64,000 nucleotides of DNA. It comes from Arthrobacter sp. AFG7.2. GTDB taxonomy: Bacteria; Actinomycetota; Actinomycetes; Actinomycetales; Micrococcaceae. Position 1 is the first letter of the stretch. Each line of letters opens with the position of its first letter. The notes under the pieces are model-generated. The model was not told the DNA's origin. It saw only the letters and a program-made list of their open reading frames with translations, and made no database searches. The stretch is from assembly GCF_002892835.1 (NCBI RefSeq), contig NZ_PJMB01000009.1, positions 62,001 to 126,000 of the forward strand. The letters are read 5' to 3'. The position numbers were made by a program, and so were the translations under genes. Positions 33,145-41,440 of this stretch are shown piece after piece.

Positions 33145-34836
33145 CTAGGCCGGTACCCGGAACGTAAAGGTAGTCCCTTCGCCGAGGGTGCTGTCCACGT
33201 CAATGGATCCGCCGTGGGCTTCGATGATCGCCTTGCTGATCGGCAGGCCCAGCCCCACGCCAGGGATTGCTGTCCGGCGCACGTTGCTGGAACGGAAAAA
33301 CTTGGCGAACACCTCAGATGCGTCCTCCGGCGTCATCCCCATTCCTGTGTCGGTGACCCGGCACGCCAGGAGCCCGTCCCGCTTCTCCAGCGAGACCAGC
33401 ACCTTGCCGCCGTCGGGGGAGTACTTGATGGCGTTGGACACCAGGTTGTCCAGAACCTGGGAAATCCTGGGCCCATCCACGTGGGCCTCCAGCCGCTCCG
33501 GAGTATCCGCCCTGAGCGACACACCTGACGCCACGGCCCGCGGTATCGCCGAGGAAACGCTGGACCGCACCAGGTCGGCCACGTCCACGGCCTCTGGCGT
33601 CACGATCAGCTGGCCGTTACGGCTCGAGAGGAGGTCCGAGACCAGCGTCAGGAGGCGTTCGGAGTTCCGCCGGATGATCTCAAGCATGTCCCGCTGGGCT
33701 TCCTCCGGCTCGTCACCGAGCAGGATTTCCACGTAGCCCAGGATGGAGGTCAGCGGCGTCCGGAATTCGTGCGAGACGCTGGAGACAAAATCATCCTTGG
33801 CCGTCAGGGCGTTCACCAGGTCCGTCACGTCACTGAAGACGATCACGGACCCGGCGAACGCGCCGTCGTCGTCCCTCATGGCCCGGGCGGTTGTCACAAA
33901 GGCGCGCTGTTCGCTTCCCGAGCCGAGCCAGACGAGGTAATCCGTGAAAGTCTCCCCAAGGACGGCACGGCGGACCGGCCGCTCCTCCACCGGAACCAGC
34001 GTGGTGCGGTCCGGCCCGAAGACCAGCAACTGGGACTCGTTCGGGTCCGGTAGGTCCTTGGGCCGGGCAAGTTCATGATTGGTCCGCTGCTTCCTGTTCA
34101 TGAGGACATCGTGCCCGTCCGCGTCGACGGCCAGGACCCCCAGGTGGACAGTGTCCAGGATGGTGTTCAGAAGCGACTCCTGGCGCTGGCTGCTGCGAAG
34201 GTTGGCCTGCAGCTGGGCGTCCTTCTCCTCAAGCGCGCGTTGCTGCCGGGTCATGCTGAGCGTCAGGACACTGACGGAAACCCCAATGCCCAGCATCATC
34301 ACCGGCAGGAGGAGGGACCGGGCCAGGTCCTGGGGCGTCAGGCTCCCTTTCAGCAGGAGCGGGACCCAAATGATGGCGAGCGGTGCCAGGAAGGACAGCC
34401 ACAACGAGATCCTCGGATAGTACCCGGACGCGCACAGCCAGATCACCGGGAACACTGCCAGCAGGCTGATGCCCGTCAGGCTGTCCTGCCCGCCCTCCCG
34501 GCCTATGGCTATGGAAACAAAATCAAGCAGCGGAATGACCAGGAAACTTGTATAGGGCAGGCGATCCCACGGAACCAGGTAGCAGAGCGCCATGATGGCC
34601 AGCTGCGATACCAGGAAGGTGACAAACAGCGGGTTGTCCATGGTTTCGGGGAAGAACGCAGTCACCAGGAATGCGGTCAGGAGCGTGGTCACGAACAGCG
34701 GCATCTGGCTCAGGGCCACACGGTCCGTCAGCCGGTACTCGTGGAAAGGCCGCCGGAAGAACCTCAGCTTGCCTGAGGACCATGCCACGGGGTGGTCCAT
34801 GGCGCGGAACTTGCGGGGCGGGGTGTGTGGAGCCAT
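33145..34836 (-). CDS. Membrane sensor histidine kinase with PAS domain
   Basis: The 563-residue protein (ATG 34836) has about six N-terminal membrane helices, a coiled linker (MTRQQRALEEKDAQLQANLR), a PAS-like domain, the H-box VSSVSHEFRTPLTS with His356, and a HATPase domain with N-box DNLVSNAIKYS and G-boxes DTGMGMT and GVGLGLPI. The PAS domain has no visible heme or flavin signature. It is divergent from the response-regulator gene at 34894, 57 bases away, and the two probably form one two-component system. The signal is unknown; a membrane-embedded sensor without a large external domain is typical of intramembrane sensing. Confidence 0.9.
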   Translation of the reverse strand: MAPHTPPRKFRAMDHPVAWSSGKLRFFRRPFHEYRLTDRVALSQMPLFVTTLLTAFLVTAFFPETMDNPLFVTFLVSQLAIMALCYLVPWDRLPYTSFLVIPLLDFVSIAIGREGGQDSLTGISLLAVFPVIWLCASGYYPRISLWLSFLAPLAIIWVPLLLKGSLTPQDLARSLLLPVMMLGIGVSVSVLTLSMTRQQRALEEKDAQLQANLRSSQRQESLLNTILDTVHLGVLAVDADGHDVLMNRKQRTNHELARPKDLPDPNESQLLVFGPDRTTLVPVEERPVRRAVLGETFTDYLVWLGSGSEQRAFVTTARAMRDDDGAFAGSVIVFSDVTDLVNALTAKDDFVSSVSHEFRTPLTSILGYVEILLGDEPEEAQRDMLEIIRRNSERLLTLVSDLLSSRNGQLIVTPEAVDVADLVRSSVSSAIPRAVASGVSLRADTPERLEAHVDGPRISQVLDNLVSNAIKYSPDGGKVLVSLEKRDGLLACRVTDTGMGMTPEDASEVFAKFFRSSNVRRTAIPGVGLGLPISKAIIEAHGGSIDVDSTLGEGTTFTFRVPA

Positions 34837-34893
34837 GCCAGCAGGATATCGGCAGCCAGCTATACTTCTGACGTTGGCTGCTGAGGGGGCGCT

Positions 34894-35664
34894 ATGAGTG
34901 ATGCACGAGTTGGACTGGTCATCGAGGATGACCACGACATCCGGGAACTGGTACGCACCGTGCTGTCCCAGGCCGGTTTCGACGTGAGCGTAGCCAGCAG
35001 CGGGGCAGAAGGTGTCCTCGTCGCCAAGAACATCAATCCCGACGTCATCACCCTGGACCTGGGCCTGCCGGACATCGACGGTTTCGAAGTGTCCCGCCAG
35101 ATCCGCGAATTTTCAGATGCCTACATCGTGATGCTCACGGCCCGCACCGAGGAACTGGACACCCTGATCGGGCTGGAATCCGGGGCTGACGACTACCTCA
35201 CCAAACCGTTCCGCCCCAGGGAACTGCGCGCCCGCATCGCCGCCATGATGCGCCGGCCACGTTCTGTCGCAGACCCTGTCGACGCTCCGCAGGCAGAGCT
35301 GCCAGGGGATGGGGGAGCCGCACACCCCGAGCGGGGGAACTTCAGCCACAACGGGCTGGAGCTGAGCTACTCGTCCCGGACCGTCGTCGTTGACGGCACG
35401 GAAATGAACCTGACCCGCACCGAGTTCGAACTCCTGCACGCCCTGCTGGAGGCAGGCCGGACGGTCCGGACCAAATCCGACCTGGTGCGCCGGCTGCGCG
35501 ATGAGGATTACGACGTCGGCAGTTACATCAGCGAGGCGGACGAACGGTCCGTCGAGGTGCACATGGGAAACCTGCGCAAGAAGCTGGGCGACTCGCCGCA
35601 GAAGCCGCGCTGGCTCCAGACTGTTCGGGGAGTGGGTTACCGCCTGGCGCCGGGCGAACAATGA
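34894..35664 (+). CDS. OmpR-family response regulator
   Basis: The 256-residue protein has a receiver domain with VIEDDHD (acidic pocket), phospho-acceptor D55 in TLDLGLPDIDG and LTKPFRP, then a winged-helix effector (TRTEFELLHALLEAGRTVRTKSDL ... SVEVHMGNLRKKLGD ... TVRGVGYRLAPGE, the last being the wing). It is divergent from its likely kinase. The 3' end overlaps by 28 bases the 3' end of a convergent HPt-like gene, so the two are linked at the mRNA level. Confidence 0.92.
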   Translation: MSDARVGLVIEDDHDIRELVRTVLSQAGFDVSVASSGAEGVLVAKNINPDVITLDLGLPDIDGFEVSRQIREFSDAYIVMLTARTEELDTLIGLESGADDYLTKPFRPRELRARIAAMMRRPRSVADPVDAPQAELPGDGGAAHPERGNFSHNGLELSYSSRTVVVDGTEMNLTRTEFELLHALLEAGRTVRTKSDLVRRLRDEDYDVGSYISEADERSVEVHMGNLRKKLGDSPQKPRWLQTVRGVGYRLAPGEQ

Positions 35665-36047
35665 GACTGTAGCCGGTGCATCGTCAGCCGGCTGCACTGG
35701 TTAATGGTCCGGAGGAAGGTGGCCGCCAGCTGGGGCAGGACCACCGCCACATCCGACTGGCGGGATTCGCTGCGGATTTCGCCTTCCAGGTCCATGGCCA
35801 GGCCTGCGAGCCGTTCGGCGCCCACCATCTGGCTGGAAGTCTTCAGGCTCAGGACCGCGTCCACTGACCCCTCCAGATCTCCCGTTGTCAGCGCCAGCCG
35901 CAGGCGTCCGATCCGGTGCGGCAGATATTCAATGAAGTTCCCCACGAAGACCTTGCAGTACCCGTCGTCCTCTTCCAGCTCCTCCCGCAGCCGGTCGAGA
36001 ACCGACTGGTCAACCAAGGGCCGGGCGGCATCATTTGCGGCGCTCAT
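35637..36047 (-). CDS. HPt-domain-like protein lacking the phospho-accepting histidine
   Basis: The 136-residue protein (ATG 36047, AAGGAC upstream) follows the HPt four-helix pattern: SVLDRLREELEEDDGYCKVF, FIEYLPHRIGRLRLALTTGD, then VLSLKTSSQMVGAERLAGLA. In active HPt domains this last block reads AHxLKSSS; here the position of the histidine is Leu66 (codon CTG). It therefore cannot carry the phosphoryl group in the usual way. It lies beside a two-component system without any visible hybrid kinase. It may be a regulatory binder of the receiver or kinase. Confidence 0.78.
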   Translation of the reverse strand: MSAANDAARPLVDQSVLDRLREELEEDDGYCKVFVGNFIEYLPHRIGRLRLALTTGDLEGSVDAVLSLKTSSQMVGAERLAGLAMDLEGEIRSESRQSDVAVVLPQLAATFLRTINQCSRLTMHRLQSHCSPGARR

Positions 36048-36397
36048 GACGGTCCTTTCGGCGGGTGCAGTCCATTCCTGGAAGGGGGTGGCGGGGTGGG
36101 GCATTTGTTTCACTTCAGGTTAGGGGCGTTGCTTTGGCACGAGAGCTTTTGGCATGAGAATTGTGGGTTTCTTGATGAGACTGCGGGTTTACCCCTGACG
36201 CCTGGGCTGGTGGTTTTTGGGCATCCAGTTCGCACGGTGATGAGCTGTTGCAGCACCGCCGGGTGCGTGGCTCCGGCTGCCGTGCCTTGAACCAATCCAT
36301 CCTTCCGGGCAGCACTCAAGGACTCAGGTGGCAATGCCAAAAGATTCGATCAAGATCCGGTAAAGGCAAACTTGCGGCGGAGCGAGCGGCGGAGTCT
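36048..36397. other. Non-coding stretch between HPt-like gene and vsr
   Basis: I see no gene, transposon remnant or clear regulatory element in these 350 bases. The composition is slightly less GC-rich than the neighbours, and no strong hairpin was found. Confidence 0.5.
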
Positions 36398-36826
36398 TCA
36401 GCCGCCAGTTTCCAGGAACTGCACCAGCCCTGCCTCCAGCGCGGAACTGTCCTTAAGTTCGCATTCCCATAGCGTCAGCACCTGCCAGCCGTCCTCTTCG
36501 AGCAAGCGGCGCTGGCTTGCGTCCCGGTCGCGGGTCCGGCTGCGTTTGGCAGCCCAGAATTCGGCGTTGGCCTGGGGCGCGTGCTGGCCTGCCCGGCAGT
36601 CATGAAAGTGCCAGAAGCAGCCATTGACAAAGATGACCTTTCGGCGGCCGGCGAACACCAGGTCAGGGTTGCCCGGCAGGCGGGTGCCGCCTGATTTCCC
36701 GTGCAGCCGGTAGCGGTATCCCTTCGCGTGGAGAAGCTTGCGCACCAGCAGTTCAGGCTTGGTGTTCTTGCCCCGGATCCGGGACATGTTCCAGCTCCGA
36801 CGCTCAGGAGTGAGCTTGTCCGCCAT
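36398..36826 (-). CDS. vsr: Very short patch repair endonuclease
   Basis: The 142-residue protein matches Vsr over its full length: SWNMSRIRGKNTKPELLVRK, the catalytic Asp in PGNPDLVFAGRRKVIFVNGC, the metal-binding FWHFHDC, and LEEDGWQVLTLWECEL. Vsr nicks beside T:G mismatches arising from deaminated 5-methylcytosine. It usually sits next to a cytosine-C5 methylase gene; none is visible nearby, so this is an orphan copy. Sequence at 3' end is GC-typical. The ATG at 36826 fits family starts. Confidence 0.92.
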   Translation of the reverse strand: MADKLTPERRSWNMSRIRGKNTKPELLVRKLLHAKGYRYRLHGKSGGTRLPGNPDLVFAGRRKVIFVNGCFWHFHDCRAGQHAPQANAEFWAAKRSRTRDRDASQRRLLEEDGWQVLTLWECELKDSSALEAGLVQFLETGG

Positions 36827-36845
36827 ACCTTCAGTCTAGGAGCTC

Positions 36846-37280
36846 CTAGATCTCCCGCTCGGGCTGCTCGCCGAACTGGAAGTGGCGGCCGCTGACGGAC
36901 GTCGGGTCAATCTCCACGTAGAAGTCCTTCAGTGTTGGCACCCAGGTTTTCAGCCCGAGCTTCTCCACTGCTTCCAGTTCTGCGGAGTTGCTGAGGACAC
37001 GGGCTGTTCCACGAAGCACAACAGACCATGCTTCCTCGGAGAGGATGCCGTCCGTTTCGAAGAGAACTGTGGCGTTGATGGTCAGCTGGGCCAGTTTGTT
37101 CCCCGGCGCAGTCCTCAGGTAGATCTTCCGGTCAGCGGTCACGTAGTTGACCGGGAAGATATCCGGCTCACCGGCAACGGACACCACAAGCCGTCCGTGT
37201 TTGGTGCCTTCCAGGAGACGCCAGGACTGCTCATCATCGAGTTCCAGTACGGGTTGCCCATCTGCATGTTCAAACATCAT
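36846..37280 (-). CDS. Pyridoxamine 5'-phosphate oxidase-like flavin-binding protein
   Basis: The 144-residue protein belongs to the split-barrel PNPOx-like family: LEGTKHGRLVVSVAGEPDIF, FPVNYVTADRKIYLRTAPG and WSVVLRGTARVLS. Such proteins bind FMN or F420-type cofactors; many actinobacterial members reduce or sense small molecules. The position of the conserved strands fits a dimer with cofactor at the interface. It is transcribed in the same direction as the downstream vsr gene, with 19 bases between them. The specific reaction is unknown. Confidence 0.85.
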   Translation of the reverse strand: MMFEHADGQPVLELDDEQSWRLLEGTKHGRLVVSVAGEPDIFPVNYVTADRKIYLRTAPGNKLAQLTINATVLFETDGILSEEAWSVVLRGTARVLSNSAELEAVEKLGLKTWVPTLKDFYVEIDPTSVSGRHFQFGEQPEREI

Positions 37281-37339
37281 GGCCCCATTCTTCTACCTAT
37301 TGTAGAAATGCGCCAGTGCTTTGCGGACCTCGGATGCCG

Positions 37340-37621
37340 TCAACAGGCGCTGCCATGCCGTGAGCAGCTGGCCCACCAGGTGTGGGGAGAAACCTGGACC
37401 TTGAGGCGGCGTCCGCATGCGGTGCAGTAACGCGGCGGTTCCAGTTCCAAACGGGCCGCGCACGCCTGGTGGTCCGCCTTTTCCTTGTGGGCGCCGCACT
37501 CCAGAACATCCGACGGCGGCGGGCTCCCGCCGTCGGATGTTCCCTTCCGCTGCGGCGAGCCGCAGTGGCCGCAAAAGCTGCCGGTGGTTGGGCTTGTCGA
37601 GCCCGGGGAGAGGTTGGTCAC
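37340..37621 (-). CDS. bsaP: Biotin synthase auxiliary protein BsaP
   Basis: The frame starts at GTG 37621, which overlaps the bioB stop (GTGA), and gives 93 residues ending [20 protein letters not shown] followed by [10 protein letters not shown]. This C-terminal block is characteristic of BsaP, found next to bioB in actinobacteria (Rv1590 in Mycobacterium tuberculosis). BsaP is thought to bind an iron-sulfur cluster and support BioB turnover. The N-terminal part adds an extra cysteine pair (SFCGHCGS) and more cysteines (ECGAH, QACAA), so the protein is longer than typical BsaP and unusually Cys-rich. Confidence 0.85.
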   Translation of the reverse strand: MTNLSPGSTSPTTGSFCGHCGSPQRKGTSDGGSPPPSDVLECGAHKEKADHQACAARLELEPPRYCTACGRRLKVQVSPHTWWASCSRHGSAC

Positions 37622-38634
37622 AGGGTCTTCTGGAGTTCCTTGATGGGCATGTTCAGGTCCACCAGGAGGTTGAGGTCTGCGGCCGCGGGCCGGCCCAGGG
37701 TGGTGAGGTAATTTCCGACGATGACGGCATTGATGCCGCCCAGGAGCCCCTCGCGCGTGCCCAGGTCGCCAAGGGTAAGCTCGCGACCGCCGGCGTAACG
37801 CAGGACGGTCCGGGGCATCGCCAACCGGAACGCTGCGATGGCCCGGAGGGCGTCCTTGCCGTCCATAATCTGCTGGTTTTCGAGCGGTGTTCCAGGGCGG
37901 GGATTTAGGAAGTTCAGCGGCACCTCGTGGGGTTCCAGCGCGGCGAGCTGGGCCGCGAGCTCGGCCCGCTGCTCCAGTGTCTCGCCCATCCCGATCAATG
38001 CCCCGCAGCACAGTTCCATCCCCGCCTCCTTGACCATGGCGCAGGTTTCCAGCCGCTCCTCGTAGGTGTGCGTGGTGACCACCTCCGGAAAGTAACTGCG
38101 CGCAGTTTCCATGTTGTGGTTGTAGCGGTGGACACCCCAGCCCGCCAGCTGGTCCACCTGCCGCTGGGTGAGCATGCCCAGCGAGCAGGCGATGTTGATG
38201 TCCACTTCCTCGTTGATCCGGTCAATGGCGAATTTGATCTGGTTCATAAGTTTGATGTCAGGCCCCCGCACGGCAGCCACAATGCAGAACTCGGTGGCAC
38301 CGGTTGCCGCGGTTTCCTTGGCCGCCTTCACCAGCTCCGGGATGTTCAGCCAGACGCCACGGACGGGGGAGTCGAACAGGCCTGACTGGCTGCAGAAGTG
38401 GCAGTCCTCGGGGCAGCCGCCGGTCTTGATGGAGATGATGCCTTCCACCTCCACGGCCTCACCGCAGTGCTTGAGGCGGACCTGATGTGCAAGATCCAGT
38501 GCGGCGGGGACGGCGCTGTCCGGAAGGCGCAGGACTTCCACCAGCTGCGCTTCCGAGAGGCCGGTACCGTGCTCCAGCACCTGATGCCGGGCGGTTGTCA
38601 GGATGGGGTATTCCTCGATCTCCGGGTTTGTCAT
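37618..38634 (-). CDS. bioB: Biotin synthase
   Basis: The 338-residue radical-SAM enzyme has the cluster motif [14 protein letters not shown] with Cys74, Cys78 and Cys81, and the BioB segments [20 protein letters not shown] and [10 protein letters not shown]. It inserts sulfur into dethiobiotin, with a [4Fe-4S] cluster for SAM and a second cluster as sulfur donor. ATG 38634 follows AAAGGACC; an in-frame start 54 bases upstream adds a charged stretch without homology. bsaP overlaps its stop. No other bio genes are visible in the window. Confidence 0.95.
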   Translation of the reverse strand: MTNPEIEEYPILTTARHQVLEHGTGLSEAQLVEVLRLPDSAVPAALDLAHQVRLKHCGEAVEVEGIISIKTGGCPEDCHFCSQSGLFDSPVRGVWLNIPELVKAAKETAATGATEFCIVAAVRGPDIKLMNQIKFAIDRINEEVDINIACSLGMLTQRQVDQLAGWGVHRYNHNMETARSYFPEVVTTHTYEERLETCAMVKEAGMELCCGALIGMGETLEQRAELAAQLAALEPHEVPLNFLNPRPGTPLENQQIMDGKDALRAIAAFRLAMPRTVLRYAGGRELTLGDLGTREGLLGGINAVIVGNYLTTLGRPAAADLNLLVDLNMPIKELQKTL

Positions 38635-38740
38635 TGTGGTCCTTTTCGTCGGCTGGTTTCTCCTCCTGACGGTAATTCCAGGAATCATTGAGTTTTTTGT
38701 GGATAAGGAACAAGGCTTTATGGCCCGCTTTGTTTACGCA

Positions 38741-38761
38741 GGTGGTTAAGCATTAACCACC
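38741..38761. promoter_or_regulatory. Perfect inverted repeat between bioB and the NCS1 permease
   Basis: GGTGGTTAA and TTAACCACC are separated by GCA. The site lies between divergent genes, 107 bases from bioB and 84 from the permease. It is a good candidate operator for one or both genes. The regulator is not encoded beside it. Confidence 0.6.
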
Positions 38762-38845
38762 CTGAAACATGCCGGTGACGGCCCTGTCGAATCCGTTGGA
38801 TAGCGTCGCTTCGAACCCCTTCAGGAAACGAAAGCGACTGCACCT

Positions 38846-40573
38846 ATGAGCAACGATAAAGAGACAACCCAACTGCTGGAACCGCCGGCACAACCTGGCG
38901 CCGCCGTCGTCGGAAACTCTCCGGGGGCCACGACGGCAGGCAATGCTGCTGCGCTGAACGCCACCAAGGAAAGCCTGGAGGATTACACGCTCCGGTTTGC
39001 GCCGCGTTCCTACCGGAAGTGGAGCGCCGGGGTGGTGGCTACCAGTGCGCTGGGCGGAATCGCCTACCTGGCGGACTTTTCCATCGGCGCCAATATCGGG
39101 ATCGCCTACGGTACGGTCAACGCAATTTTCGGGATCCTGGTGGCGGCGGTCATCATCTTCGCCACAGGATTCCCGCTGGCCTACTACGCGGCCCGCTACA
39201 ACATCGACCTGGACCTCATTACCCGCGGCTCCGGCTTCGGCTACTACGGGTCAGTAGTCACCAACGTCATCTTCGCGACGTTCACCTTCATCTTTTTCGC
39301 GCTGGAAGGCTCCATCATGGCGCAGGGCCTGGAGGTCGGCCTTGGCATCCCGCAGTGGCTGGGATACGCCGCGTCCACCGTGATCATCATCCCGCTGGTC
39401 ATCTACGGAATGAACACCCTGGCCAAGTTGCAGGTGTGGACCACCCCGCTGTGGCTGCTCCTGATGGTGGTGCCGGTGGGATACCTGCTGATCTCGCACC
39501 CGGAGAGTATCAACACCTTCTTCGCGTACACGGGGGAGTCAGGCGACGGCGGCCCGAACCTTGCGTCTGTCATGCTGGCTGCCGGCGTCTGCCTGTCCCT
39601 GATGGCACAGATCGCCGAGCAGATCGACTACCTTCGCTTCATGCCGCCGCGCACCGAGGCCAACAAGGGTGCGTGGTGGAGGGCAGTGATCCTGGCCGGA
39701 CCGGGGTGGGTAATTTTCGGGGCGATCAAGCAGATCGTGGGCCTGTTCATCGCCATCTACCTGATTGCCACCCTTGATCCTGCCGCTTCTGCTACCGCCA
39801 ATGAGCCGGTGCACCAGTTCCTGGGTGTCTACCGGGAAATGATGCCGGCGTGGCTGGCCATGACGCTCGCAGTGGTCCTGGTGGTCATTTCGCAGATCAA
39901 GATCAACGTCACCAACGCCTATTCTGGCTCGCTGGCGTGGACTAACAGCTTCACCCGCATCACCAAGACCTACCCTGGACGCATGGTATTCGTGGTGGTC
40001 AACCTGGCCATCGCCCTGGTCCTGATGGAAGCCAACATGTTCGACTTCCTCAACACCATTCTTGGCTTCTACGCCAACTGCGCCATGGCCTGGGTGGTCA
40101 CGGTGGCGTCCGATATCGCCATCAACAAGTACCTGCTGAAGATCTCTCCCAAGGTGCCCGAGTTCCGCCGAGGCATGCTGTTCGCCGTGAATCCGGTGGG
40201 GTTTGTGTCGATGCTGGTGTCTGCGGGAATCTCTATCGCCGTGTTCTTTGGTGCTTTCGGTTCCGCGATTCAGCCGTTCTCGCCGATCTTCGCCGTAGGC
40301 CTGGCGCTGGTCCTTCCGCCGGTGCTGGCGCTGGCAACCCGCGGCCGGTACTACCTCCGCAGGACCGACGACGGTATCGATCTTCCGATGTTCGACGCCG
40401 ATGGGAACCCGAGCGACGCGAAGCTCCTGTGCCACGTGACCGGCATTGAGTTCGAGCGTCCGGACATGGTCCGTTCCGCCAAGGACGCTCCCGACGGCGG
40501 ACCGCAGTACGTTTCGTCCCTCGCCTTGTCGACGGATAAGACAGGGGAGCTGGTGCTGCCACCTCAAAAGTAG
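38846..40573 (+). CDS. NCS1-family permease (purine/cytosine permease-like)
   Basis: The 575-residue protein has about twelve membrane helices and the NCS1 pattern: LEDYTLRFAPRSYRKWSAG before TM1, ATSALGGIAYLADFSIGANI in TM1, SRGSGFGYYGS-like segment (ITRGSGFGYYGS) near TM3 and YAARYNIDLDLITRGS. An acidic, disordered N-terminus of about 45 residues and a 90-residue soluble C-terminal tail flank the core. The family imports nucleobases, hydantoins, allantoin or thiamine-related compounds. Substrate is unknown; being divergent from bioB does not by itself suggest biotin. Confidence 0.85.
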   Translation: MSNDKETTQLLEPPAQPGAAVVGNSPGATTAGNAAALNATKESLEDYTLRFAPRSYRKWSAGVVATSALGGIAYLADFSIGANIGIAYGTVNAIFGILVAAVIIFATGFPLAYYAARYNIDLDLITRGSGFGYYGSVVTNVIFATFTFIFFALEGSIMAQGLEVGLGIPQWLGYAASTVIIIPLVIYGMNTLAKLQVWTTPLWLLLMVVPVGYLLISHPESINTFFAYTGESGDGGPNLASVMLAAGVCLSLMAQIAEQIDYLRFMPPRTEANKGAWWRAVILAGPGWVIFGAIKQIVGLFIAIYLIATLDPAASATANEPVHQFLGVYREMMPAWLAMTLAVVLVVISQIKINVTNAYSGSLAWTNSFTRITKTYPGRMVFVVVNLAIALVLMEANMFDFLNTILGFYANCAMAWVVTVASDIAINKYLLKISPKVPEFRRGMLFAVNPVGFVSMLVSAGISIAVFFGAFGSAIQPFSPIFAVGLALVLPPVLALATRGRYYLRRTDDGIDLPMFDADGNPSDAKLLCHVTGIEFERPDMVRSAKDAPDGGPQYVSSLALSTDKTGELVLPPQK

Positions 40574-40605
40574 TTCTTGTATTCATTGCTCCAGATGGTG
40601 CAAAG

Positions 40606-40637
40606 GGAAAGCCGGTGCGTTTATGCGCCGGCTTTCC
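40606..40637 (+). terminator. Hairpin terminator after the permease gene
   Basis: GGAAAGCCGGTGCG and CGCCGGCTTTCC-type arms pair with one mismatch around TTTAT, about 33 bases after the stop codon, followed by TTATGACTTTT. Confidence 0.75.
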
Positions 40638-40784
40638 TTATGACTTTTCCCGGGACAGATATTGGTGGTACAACCAGGGGCAAGGTGGCTGTGGATAAGT
40701 CTTATCGCTAAAATGTGACCTGGGCTACCCTTAAGGCACTGTCCGGAGTAAGCCGTCTTGAAACTATTGGGGGATTAGCGGCCC

Positions 40785-41438
40785 ATGGCATCACACAACG
40801 CTTCTACGTCCTGGAGAACGCGGTCCGGTATTGCTGCTGCCGTTGTTGCAGCAGCCCTGATGCTTGCCGGTTGTGCGGGCGGAGCGCCGGCAGATCCGGG
40901 ACCGGCATCGTCCACGCCTACCGGGTCACCGACCTCCAGCCCCTCGGCCACCCCAACGCCGACACCCAGCGCCGTGTACAAGCCGGCAGACGCGTCCGGC
41001 CCAGCCCAAAACGTCCCCGTACCGGTGCTGCCCGAGGTGGCGAAGACGGAGTCGAAGGAGGGGGCAGAAGCTTTTACGAAATACTGGTTTTCAGTTCTGA
41101 GCTATGCCTACGAGACCGGGGACACTGCTGAACTATCGAAGCTTGCTACGCCTGATTGTTCTTTTTGTCGAGGGCTTGTTGACGATATCGAAGCTGCTTG
41201 GGCTGACGGCAAATGGGTAGCCGGCGGCAAAATAGAAATTCCTGCTGCAACTGCGAAGCCTTCCAGTGACGGCTCTACACAGGTGATTCTGCAAGTACTG
41301 CAGAAAGAGCTTGTCATTCATAACCGTGACGGAAGCCCGTATCAAGATAAGACAGCTGCAACCAACACGGGAAGTGTCGCGATAGTGAAGTTCGTTGATC
41401 CAGGATGGGTAGTCGGCGACCTAGGATTGATCCGTTAG
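40785..41438 (+). CDS. DUF6318-family lipoprotein
   Basis: The 217-residue protein has a signal peptide with lipobox LAGC (Cys30), a long Ser/Thr/Pro-rich linker (residues 35-65), and a C-terminal domain EGAEAFTKYWFSVLSYAYETGDTAELSKL ... CSFCRGLVDDI (start and end quoted separately) typical of DUF6318, including a conserved Cys pair. It should be anchored outside the membrane. Base composition falls sharply in the second half, from about position 41070, as described in the findings. The downstream secreted protein starts two bases after the stop codon. Confidence 0.8.
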   Translation: MASHNASTSWRTRSGIAAAVVAAALMLAGCAGGAPADPGPASSTPTGSPTSSPSATPTPTPSAVYKPADASGPAQNVPVPVLPEVAKTESKEGAEAFTKYWFSVLSYAYETGDTAELSKLATPDCSFCRGLVDDIEAAWADGKWVAGGKIEIPAATAKPSSDGSTQVILQVLQKELVIHNRDGSPYQDKTAATNTGSVAIVKFVDPGWVVGDLGLIR

Positions 41439-41440
41439 CG

